Positions 1 through 6,050 of a DNA stretch of 6,050 bases are shown in pieces (positions within the stretch are counted from its first letter, which is position 1; each line of letters starts with the position of its first letter). Where the stretch lies: positions 1-6,050 of the forward strand of contig JAGCWG010000453.1 in assembly GCA_017961965.1 (NCBI GenBank), in the 5' to 3' direction. The DNA is from Bacteroidaceae bacterium. GTDB taxonomy: Bacteria; Bacteroidota; Bacteroidia; Bacteroidales; Bacteroidaceae. The translations under genes and the position numbers were made by a program. The notes under the pieces were generated by a model. It saw only the letters and a list, made by a program, of their open reading frames with translations. It was not told the DNA's origin and searched no databases.

Positions 1-2454
1 AAGGAGATGTTCAAAGGTCTCTCAGACTGGAGCATCAATGTAGTAAGCAAGCTTTCAACAGCTGATATGCAGACTGTACTCGGATGGGAGCATGGAGGCA
101 TGAACGAGACGCTTGCCGATGCCTATAAGCTCTTTGGAGATAAGAAGTACCTTGACGGTGCAAAGAAATATAGTCATCAGTATATGATTGACGGCATGGC
201 TACATTCAACAAGGACTTCCTTTCTGGTAAGCATGCCAATACTCAGGTACCTAAGTATATCGGCTTTGAACGTATCTGGCAGGAGGACAAGAAGGGTACA
301 GTAACTCACGGAGCAGCTAATAAGACTTATCGTAGCACAGTACTCAACTTCTGGAATGATGTTGCAGAGAACCGTACCGTATGTATCGGAGGTAATAGTG
401 TGAGTGAGCATTTTGTTGATCATAAGAATGGTTCAGCATACATCAATAACCTTGAAGGTCCTGAGTCATGTAACTCTAACAATATGCTCAAACTCTCTGA
501 GGACCTGTTTGACGATACTCACGATGTAAAGTATGCCGACTTCTACGAGGCAACGATGTATAATCACATCATGTCAACTCAGGATCCAACGACTGGAGGA
601 TATGTGTACTTCACATCACTACGCCCACAGAGTTACCGAGTATATAGTCAGGTGAACAAGGGTATGTGGTGCTGTGTTGGTACTGGTATGGAGAATCATA
701 GCAAGTACGCTCACTTTGCCTACACTCATAGTGTGGATAATGATACACTCTTTGTCAATCTCTTCGTTCCTTCTGAGTTGAAGAACGATAAGTTCTGCGT
801 CAAGCAGGAAACTAATTTCCCATTTGAACAGAAGACAAAGATTACAATTACCAAGGCTGGTAAATTTACTCTTGCCGTTCGCAAGCCAAGTTGGGTAGAA
901 GGCGGTGGCTCATACTCTTGTACGACCAAGAACTGGAAGAAGGGTGACGTTGTTGAAGTTGACCTCCCAATGAAACTCCGTGTTGAGGCTTGTCCTGACT
1001 ACAACGGTTATGTGGCATTCAAGTATGGTCCTATTCTTCTTGCTGCTCGTACAGAGACAGAGAGTAAGTTGCAGAATGAATACGGAGGTGAGGGACGTAT
1101 GGATCACTCACCTGGCGTAGTGGCAAGTGTTAAGCCTCTTGGCGATTCTCCTCTTATCATTGGTAATAGGGCAGATGTGCTTGACAGTATTTCTGTTGTT
1201 GACGCAAGCAAGCTGGAGTTTAATCTCAAGACATATAATAAAGGTACTATTAAGCTTGAGCCTTTCTATGCCATTCATCATGCACGCTATGCCTGCTACA
1301 TGTTCCAAGGCACGCCAGAGGAATATGCCGCATCGTCAATGGGACAGGCAGATGCTGCAGAGAAGGCACTTCGTGACCGTACTCTCGACTTCGTGGCTAC
1401 GGGTGAGCAACAGAGTGAGGCAGGTCATCAGGCAAAGTATTCTGGCGGTTCAACAAGCGGCTCGTATCGTGGTGAGACCTATCGTGACGGACAAGCTAAC
1501 GGATATGTACAATATGTACTGGAGAACAAGGATGGCATTACAGAGAACGTGGCTCTTATGATTCGTATGATTACTGCAGACAAGAACCGCTCAATGTCTA
1601 TTTATGTGGATAATGTGAAGGTTGGCGAGTTTACTGTGCCTGCGCGCTACAAGGGTGCTGACGATAACGGATTCTTCAATGTTGAGTTCCCATTGCCAGA
1701 GAGCGTGCTCAAGGATGCAAAGGGTAATGTAAAGACAAAGATTACGTTCAAGGTTGTTGCTTCGCCAACGACTCTTCTTCCTGGATTATATTATTTGAGA
1801 CTTCTCAAAGACTATAAGGACAATTCTTATGTGTGGAATTGTACCGACTGGCAGACTGGTGATTCTGGTCGCGTAAGTCAGGGTAAGTTCTCTTATGACA
1901 CAGAGAATAATACTATTATTATTAACGCAGGGACAGGTGTGAACAACACCTGTCTCTCTTTTAATTATGCTAACTGTGATTACGACGTAAGGAAGTCAGA
2001 CAAGTATCTTGTTGTCCGTGGACGTAATCTTTCTACAGCAAGTGGCAAGAATTATCTGTGGTGGCTCAATGGCGTGAACCGTGGTACGAGTGTCGTACCT
2101 GATTTCACCAAAACCATTTCTATGAAGGATGCAGAAGGCAAGACTTATCGTAGTGTCATCATAGCATGGGACATGACAAAGTCAGGTATTGATGATAACA
2201 ACAGTACCGACCCTTTCAGCTTTGCCAATGGTCAGACAATCTTTGGACTTACATCTACTACCGGTACTTCAACGATAGAGTATATTGGCTTTGTCAGTTC
2301 CGTTCAGGATTATGCAAATACGGTAGGAGTAGAGGAAGTCGTAACGACAACCAAGAATGGTAATGGTGCCATTTATAGCCTTTCGGGTGTAAAGCTAAAG
2401 GAAGAGCCTTCCACTGGCGTATATATAAAAGATAAGAAGAAAGTGGTGAAATAA
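1..2454 (+). CDS. GH127-family glycoside hydrolase (beta-L-arabinofuranosidase-like), 5'-truncated by window edge
   Basis: Probable exo-acting retaining beta-L-arabinofuranosidase that removes terminal beta-L-arabinofuranose from plant glycans. Numbering is from the Met at base 7, but the frame is open to base 1 and the sequence begins inside the (alpha/alpha)6 barrel. That Met is therefore internal, and I infer about 200 residues, including the signal peptide, are missing. Visible GH127 motifs are GGMNE (30-34), HANTQVPK (76-83), GGN..SEHF with E134 as likely acid/base, ESC (E153, C155) and WCCVGTGMENH with C222/C223. In characterised GH127 enzymes the matching Glu and three Cys bind zinc and the first Cys of the pair is the nucleophile, so the active site looks intact. 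A beta-sandwich (about 245-345, with AVRKPSW) follows, then DUF4986-like (about 350-435) and DUF6805-like (about 457-600) regions, an unrecognised module (about 606-770) and a sorting-tail-like end (773-815). Family assignment is strong. The exact substrate is inferred; related families GH137/142/146 have similar chemistry. Confidence 0.9.
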   Translation, partial: KEMFKGLSDWSINVVSKLSTADMQTVLGWEHGGMNETLADAYKLFGDKKYLDGAKKYSHQYMIDGMATFNKDFLSGKHANTQVPKYIGFERIWQEDKKGTVTHGAANKTYRSTVLNFWNDVAENRTVCIGGNSVSEHFVDHKNGSAYINNLEGPESCNSNNMLKLSEDLFDDTHDVKYADFYEATMYNHIMSTQDPTTGGYVYFTSLRPQSYRVYSQVNKGMWCCVGTGMENHSKYAHFAYTHSVDNDTLFVNLFVPSELKNDKFCVKQETNFPFEQKTKITITKAGKFTLAVRKPSWVEGGGSYSCTTKNWKKGDVVEVDLPMKLRVEACPDYNGYVAFKYGPILLAARTETESKLQNEYGGEGRMDHSPGVVASVKPLGDSPLIIGNRADVLDSISVVDASKLEFNLKTYNKGTIKLEPFYAIHHARYACYMFQGTPEEYAASSMGQADAAEKALRDRTLDFVATGEQQSEAGHQAKYSGGSTSGSYRGETYRDGQANGYVQYVLENKDGITENVALMIRMITADKNRSMSIYVDNVKVGEFTVPARYKGADDNGFFNVEFPLPESVLKDAKGNVKTKITFKVVASPTTLLPGLYYLRLLKDYKDNSYVWNCTDWQTGDSGRVSQGKFSYDTENNTIIINAGTGVNNTCLSFNYANCDYDVRKSDKYLVVRGRNLSTASGKNYLWWLNGVNRGTSVVPDFTKTISMKDAEGKTYRSVIIAWDMTKSGIDDNNSTDPFSFANGQTIFGLTSTTGTSTIEYIGFVSSVQDYANTVGVEEVVTTTKNGNGAIYSLSGVKLKEEPSTGVYIKDKKKVVK
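1822..2316 (+). other. Unrecognised C-terminal module of the GH127 protein
   Basis: This part of the GH127 gene encodes about residues 606-770, after the DUF6805-like region. It is rich in short hydrophobic strands separated by Asn/Gly/Ser/Thr turns, with aromatic patches such as YVWNCTDW (608-615) and YLWWLNG (683-689). This suggests a beta-sandwich, possibly carbohydrate-binding. I recall similar modules at the C-terminus of other Prevotella secreted enzymes but cannot name a family. It is not part of the catalytic core. The domain limits are estimates, and a binding role is inference from the exposed-looking Trp/Tyr residues. Confidence 0.5.
2323..2451 (+). other. C-terminal sorting-tail-like segment of the GH127 protein
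   Basis: The last 43 residues (773-815) have a linker (VGVEEVVTTTKNGNG), then IYSLSGVKLKE, a short gap, GVYIKDKKKVVK and the stop. The pattern 'hydrophobic-Y-x-L-S-G-x-x-L ... G-hydrophobic-Y-I-x-x-x-K-K-hydrophobic' resembles the short C-terminal tails (Por-secretion-tail-like) on many Prevotella and other Bacteroidetes exported proteins. In species with a type IX secretion system such tails direct export and surface attachment. Whether this organism has that system is not visible here, so surface delivery is inferred. Confidence 0.5.
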
Positions 2455-2472
2455 GTTGTTTGTGTTTATAAT

Positions 2473-2505
2473 AAAAGCCTCCGACCGTAGCGATCGGAGG
2501 CTTTT
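2473..2505. terminator. Bidirectional intrinsic terminator between convergent genes
   Basis: The hairpin lies 18 bases after the GH127 stop and 2 bases beyond the GH3 stop. The arms GCCTCCGA (2477-2484) and TCGGAGGC (2494-2501) pair perfectly, and flanking AAAA (2473-2476) and TTTT (2502-2505) extend the stem. Further in, CG (2486-2487) can pair with CG (2491-2492) around a TAG loop. The intervening 2485/2493 pair is a C-A mismatch in + strand RNA but a G-U wobble in - strand RNA. A T-run follows in both directions: TTTTT at 2502-2506 on +, and TTTT then ATTAT on -. It should end both transcripts and limit antisense read-through. Confidence 0.9.
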
Positions 2506-2507
2506 TA

Positions 2508-4934
2508 TTACTTCAATGTGAAAGGTAATGTTGCCTTGATGTCACGACTTGAAGCAGCAACGAATGCCTTGAATGTGCCTGACTCGGCTACCCATTCGTG
2601 CTTGTTTTCATCGTAGAACTTGAGGGCAGAGTAAGGGATGGTAATGGTTACGTCCTTGCTCTCGCCTGGATTGAGCGATACTTTTTTAAAGCCTTTGAGT
2701 TCCTTCTGTGGACGTACTACTGAACATTTGTCGTCACCAATGTATAGCTGTACAACTTCCTTACCTGCCACCTTGCCTGTGTTCTTAACTGTCACAGTCA
2801 CGTCAATGCTTCCGTTTGGTGCGATTGTCTTGGAAGAAAGGCGTGCGTTGCTGTACTCGAATGTGGTGTAGGAAAGTCCGTATCCGAATGGGAAGACGAT
2901 TGTCTTAGGTGCACGGTCAAAGTGACGGTAACCTACGAAGATGTCCTCTGCATATACTTCAACTTCGTTACCCTTGCCATTGTGTTTGCGAGCGTCAAAG
3001 TCGGTATTTAGCTTTGCCAAACTTAGTTCTGCTGGTACTGCCTTCTTGAGAGCCTTGGCATTGCTGATAAGGTCAGCTGACTTTGGATTTGCATTCTTGA
3101 CAGTTGACTCGTTGACAAGTCCCTTAGGAGTGCGCTCCTCGCCTGTGAGGAAAGCTTCAGGCATGTCCTTTGGCTCAATGCCTGGATAGCCAATGAGACC
3201 ATACTGATGTGAAGGGTAATCCTCAAGCTTTGCACCGTATGTAAATACTGTCTTACCTGATGGATTCACGTCTCCGCTGAGTACGGCTGCAAGTGCATGA
3301 CCTGTCTCCGAGCCGAGATACCAGTTCTGGATGAGTGCTGGAGTGCTCTTGAGCCAAGGCATTGCAACTGCATTACCACTTGTAATGACTGTTATGATGT
3401 TTGGCTGTATGGCTGCAAGTTTTTCGATGATGGCATCCTGTCCGTATGACATGTTGTATGAACGGCGGTCACCACCTTCACAATCCTCAAAGTGGTTCTT
3501 GTTGAGTCCTCCTATGTAGATGATGAGGTCGGCATCCTTTGCCTTGCTGAGTGCCTCGTCAAGGAGTTTCTGCTGTGTTGCCTCTGTTATGAAGTCGGCA
3601 CCGTCAAAGCGGCTTCTGCCTGACTCATATCCCTGTGCATATTCTATCTTGCAATCCTTGCCAAAACGCTCCTGAATGCCTCGTAATGCGCTTACCTCAT
3701 CCTTTGGCTTCAATTCAGATGAACCGCCTCCTGCACAGAGTGACTTAGTTGCGTTGTCACCCACCACGAGTATTGTCTTGTATTTCTTTGCATCGATAGG
3801 AAGAAGGACTGAGCCATTCTTTGCCTTGTCGTTCTTGAGAAGTACGATACCTTCCTCGGCTATGGTGCGTGAAGCCTTGATGTGCTCAGGTGAGTTGATT
3901 GAGCCGTATGGCTTCTGACGGTTCATGGCTGTGCGGAAGATGAGTGCGAGCACTCGTCCAGCCTTGTCGTTGACTACAGACATCGGTATCTCGCCCTTGC
4001 GAGCCATCTCGAGGTAAGCCTTGCCAAGATAGTAGTCGTCATAGCCAAATCCGTTTGCCTCTGTTGTAAGTCCGTTGGTGTATGAACCCATCTCGATGTC
4101 AAGTCCGTACATGGCACTCTGCTTTGTGTCGTGTGCTGCTCCCCAGTCGGAGATAACAGCACCCTTGAAGCCGAGTTCGTTCTTGAGTATGTCGTTGATG
4201 AGGTAAGGTGAGTGCGTACAGTGTACTCCTTTGTAGCAGTTGTACGAACCCATGAGACTCCATGCCTCGCCTTCCTGTACGGCTGCCTTGAATGCTGGAA
4301 GATAAATCTCGTGGAGGGCACGGTCAGATACTTTTACATCCACATGTCCGCGGAACTCTTCCTGTTCGTTGAGTATGTAGTGCTTGATACAGCAAGCCAC
4401 TCCGTTTGATTGTAATGCCTTGATATATGGTACACACATCTGGCTTGCGAGGAATGGGTCTTCGCCCATGTACTCAAAGTTGCGACCATTCAATGGTGTA
4501 CGATATATATTCACTCCAGGACCGAGGAGTATGTCCTTCTTACGGTAGCGTGCCTCTTCGCCCACGTTCTTGCCGTAGAGTGCAGCCATGTCTGGATTCC
4601 ATGTTGCTGCAAGACAAGTGAGTGCTGGGAAAGCTGTGCAGTAGTCATTTGTCCAATGGGAGTGTCCCCAGTCGTTCCAGTTTATCTCCATTCTCACGCC
4701 GTGAGGGCCATCGCTCATATACAGCTCAGGTATTCCAAGACGAGGCACACCAGGGCTTGAGAACTTGCTCTGGGCGTATGTTATTCTACATTTCTCTTCG
4801 AGTGTCATGCGTGATAGAGCGTCATTCACACGTTCGTCGATGCTCTTAGTCTCGTCCTGATACACAGGCGTCTTTTGTGCTTGTGCTCCTATTGATAACA
4901 GGGCAGTAGCAATTACCAGGATTGTTGTTTTCAT
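2508..4934 (-). CDS. Secreted GH3 beta-glycosidase (beta-glucosidase-like)
   Basis: Retaining exo-glycosidase that probably removes terminal beta-D-glucose (or xylose/arabinose) from oligosaccharides in the periplasm. The 808-residue protein begins with a Sec signal peptide (MKTTILVIATALLSIGAQA, cleavage near 19/20). There is no lipobox Cys, so it is probably soluble. The GH3 N-terminal barrel (about 35-335) has SDGPHGV (D75), GRNFEYMGEDP (151-160), KH (184-185) and VISDWGA, where D263 is the expected nucleophile. The GH3 C-terminal domain (about 358-570) has EEGIVLLKND and ECEGGDR-like FEDCEGGDR (482-490), with E486 the likely acid/base. VGYRHFD and FPFGYGLSYTTFEY (681-694) precede a fibronectin III-like domain (about 708-800). 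No PA14 domain is seen. An insertion at about 586-655 is unusual. The start is supported by the signal peptide and by the ATGA overlap with the upstream acyltransferase. Substrate cannot be decided from sequence alone. Confidence 0.94.
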   Translation of the reverse strand: MKTTILVIATALLSIGAQAQKTPVYQDETKSIDERVNDALSRMTLEEKCRITYAQSKFSSPGVPRLGIPELYMSDGPHGVRMEINWNDWGHSHWTNDYCTAFPALTCLAATWNPDMAALYGKNVGEEARYRKKDILLGPGVNIYRTPLNGRNFEYMGEDPFLASQMCVPYIKALQSNGVACCIKHYILNEQEEFRGHVDVKVSDRALHEIYLPAFKAAVQEGEAWSLMGSYNCYKGVHCTHSPYLINDILKNELGFKGAVISDWGAAHDTKQSAMYGLDIEMGSYTNGLTTEANGFGYDDYYLGKAYLEMARKGEIPMSVVNDKAGRVLALIFRTAMNRQKPYGSINSPEHIKASRTIAEEGIVLLKNDKAKNGSVLLPIDAKKYKTILVVGDNATKSLCAGGGSSELKPKDEVSALRGIQERFGKDCKIEYAQGYESGRSRFDGADFITEATQQKLLDEALSKAKDADLIIYIGGLNKNHFEDCEGGDRRSYNMSYGQDAIIEKLAAIQPNIITVITSGNAVAMPWLKSTPALIQNWYLGSETGHALAAVLSGDVNPSGKTVFTYGAKLEDYPSHQYGLIGYPGIEPKDMPEAFLTGEERTPKGLVNESTVKNANPKSADLISNAKALKKAVPAELSLAKLNTDFDARKHNGKGNEVEVYAEDIFVGYRHFDRAPKTIVFPFGYGLSYTTFEYSNARLSSKTIAPNGSIDVTVTVKNTGKVAGKEVVQLYIGDDKCSVVRPQKELKGFKKVSLNPGESKDVTITIPYSALKFYDENKHEWVAESGTFKAFVAASSRDIKATLPFTLK

Positions 4935-6050
4935 TCTTCCTTAGATTTTATATGATTCTTTAATGGGTTAGCGTACATTGTGAGTATCTTCTCACGGAGG
5001 AATGGCACGTCTGGATTCTCCACTTTGACCATTGATATTCTCTCCTTGAGGTATGCTTCAAACTCCTTGTGCTCTAGCTCCGTAACCTCTTTGAAGAGTG
5101 ATTCGTCGCCACTCACCTCTGCAAGTGCCACGATGTTGGCAGGATAGATGCGGTAGTTGCGGTGAATCTCCTTGTCTATGTGCTCTGCAATGATGCGGTA
5201 GATGTCAGCCTTGTCAATTGATTCTGCATCGAGTGTGTCGAGCCATTCGTTGATACAAGGTGCTGCCTCGTAGTGGATGTGACCCTTCTTGCCGAAGATG
5301 CCAGTCTTCATGTTGTCGAGGTCGTCCTGCTTTGACTTCTTCCATCCCTGTACGTCACGCTTGAGCTGGAACTCCTGAGCCTTGAGGTAGTCGCAAGGGT
5401 CGTACTCGTAGCTGATGGCAAGCGGTACTATGTTCATGTCCTTAATGTTGGCAATGATGTCTGCTGTTGACCTTCCCTCAGCTGGTCCTCCGAGAGTGAG
5501 CATCTTGAGTACTGACTCCTGTGTGCGGTCGTTGCTGTCCTTGGCGCGACCTTCACGCTGGGCAATCCATATATTCTCATGTTTCTCGTTGATGGCAAAG
5601 TGCATGTACTGGCTCATGTGGATGGAACTGCGGAGCGTCTCTTTAGGAGTGAGCCCTCGGTTCACTGTGAATGCTTTGTTCATCTTCACAAGAGTCTTAA
5701 TCCATGGGTAGATGAGCAGGTTGTCACCAATGGCAATCTCCACAGTCTTTGCAAAGCCCTCGTCAACAAGCATTACGTCGAGGATGGCTGAGTCGAGCAC
5801 GATGTCGCGGTGGTTGCTCATGAAAGTGTATGAACCGTTCTTCTTGAGTGAAGGAGCGAAGTGGCAGGAATAGCCTGTTGCACACTTGCGGAGCACATGC
5901 TTCACTACGTGCTTCATGTATCTTATTTGGAAGTCCTGAGGAGTCTTTATGCCGATGAAGAGCAATTTGAGTAGCCAGTTACGAAGTCCTACGGGCATCC
6001 ATGGCACGAATCCATTGAGGATATGTGAGAACTTGCGATCCTTGAGCATT
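4931..6050 (-). CDS. PlsC-like glycerophospholipid acyltransferase, probably 5'-truncated by window edge
   Basis: Member of the 1-acylglycerol-3-phosphate / glycerol-3-phosphate acyltransferase superfamily, acting at the inner face of the cytoplasmic membrane in phospholipid or related acyl-lipid synthesis. Numbered from the Met at 6049, motifs are SNHRDIVLD (78-86, block I, H80 with D86 or D82), KAFTVNRG (125-132, block II), WIAQREGRAKDSNDRTQ (161-177, block III, E166-G167-R168) and NIVPLAISYEYDPCD (206-220, block IV). No full transmembrane helix is clear; the hydrophobic stretch near 21-34 may bind the membrane face. The C-terminal half is polar and lengthens the protein beyond a typical PlsC of about 250 residues. 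In relatives I recall, sequence precedes the position of this Met, so the true start is probably a little beyond the window. The TGA overlaps the GH3 ATG by 4 bases, which indicates one operon. The acyl acceptor cannot be determined from the sequence. Confidence 0.85.
   Translation of the reverse strand, partial: MLKDRKFSHILNGFVPWMPVGLRNWLLKLLFIGIKTPQDFQIRYMKHVVKHVLRKCATGYSCHFAPSLKKNGSYTFMSNHRDIVLDSAILDVMLVDEGFAKTVEIAIGDNLLIYPWIKTLVKMNKAFTVNRGLTPKETLRSSIHMSQYMHFAINEKHENIWIAQREGRAKDSNDRTQESVLKMLTLGGPAEGRSTADIIANIKDMNIVPLAISYEYDPCDYLKAQEFQLKRDVQGWKKSKQDDLDNMKTGIFGKKGHIHYEAAPCINEWLDTLDAESIDKADIYRIIAEHIDKEIHRNYRIYPANIVALAEVSGDESLFKEVTELEHKEFEAYLKERISMVKVENPDVPFLREKILTMYANPLKNHIKSKEE
4936..4942 (-). 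promoter_or_regulatory. Shine-Dalgarno-like site of the GH3 gene
   Basis: On the - strand the bases just before the GH3 ATG read TAAGGAAGA, which gives a purine-rich AAGGAAG close to the start. It lies inside the last codons of the acyltransferase gene. Bacteroidetes rely little on Shine-Dalgarno pairing and the spacing is short, so its contribution is uncertain. It agrees with the start chosen from the signal peptide. Confidence 0.4.

Noticed and set aside
1..9. AAGGAG followed by ATG, looking like a ribosome binding site and start for the GH127 gene
   Set aside because: AAGGAG abuts the ATG with no spacer, the frame stays open to base 1 as K-E-M, and the protein begins in the middle of the GH127 barrel, so this Met is internal.
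55..423. 122-codon - strand open frame opposite the GH127 catalytic region
   Set aside because: It is antisense to conserved GH127 motifs and has no recognisable domain or start-site support.
1127..1561. 144-codon + strand open frame in a second frame inside the GH127 gene
   Set aside because: It overlaps the well-supported GH127 coding frame entirely, has low-complexity Leu/Ser/Arg-rich composition and shows no recognisable domain; it is a shadow frame.
3943..3956. Short palindrome GAGTGC-GA-GCACTC inside the GH3 gene
   Set aside because: Six base pairs with a 2-base loop and no T-run. It lies in conserved coding sequence and is expected by chance.
5415..5791. Open frames of 98 and 70 codons on the + strand opposite the acyltransferase
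   Set aside because: Both are antisense to acyltransferase blocks I-IV, overlap each other and have no domain signal.

Overview
The window suggests a gut or rumen Bacteroidales bacterium, most likely Prevotella-like (Prevotella/Segatella group). The evidence is the set of protein families: a GH127 enzyme with Bacteroidetes-type accessory domains and a short C-terminal tail of the kind seen on Prevotella secreted proteins, a periplasmic GH3 glycosidase, and a Bacteroidetes-type PlsC-like acyltransferase. The genus is inferred from remembered sequence resemblance, not from a search.

Layout. (1) Bases 1-2454, + strand: the 3' part of a GH127-family (beta-L-arabinofuranosidase-like, formerly DUF1680) gene. 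Its 5' end, with the signal peptide and first part of the catalytic barrel, lies before the window. (2) Bases 2455-2507: a 53-bp convergent intergenic gap that holds a hairpin terminator usable from both directions. (3) Bases 2508-4934, - strand: a complete secreted GH3 beta-glycosidase. (4) Bases 4931-6050, - strand: a PlsC-like acyltransferase, probably missing its first residues at the window edge. Its stop overlaps the GH3 start in an ATGA, so the two are probably one transcript with coupled translation. Nearly every base is coding, and no RNA gene, mobile element, CRISPR array or origin is visible.

Function. The two glycoside hydrolases fit removal of sugar residues from plant cell-wall glycans: GH127 for terminal beta-L-arabinofuranose, GH3 for a terminal beta-linked glucose, xylose or similar sugar. 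They are convergent and so are not one operon. The acyltransferase is a lipid-metabolism gene without an obvious link to the glycosidases. No SusC/SusD genes, transporter or regulator are in view, so a polysaccharide utilization locus cannot be claimed. I see no clearly new biological system. The points most worth checking are the uncharacterised C-terminal module of the GH127 protein, a terminator-like hairpin inside that gene, a roughly 70-residue insertion in the GH3 enzyme, and the nonstandard HX5D spacing in the acyltransferase.
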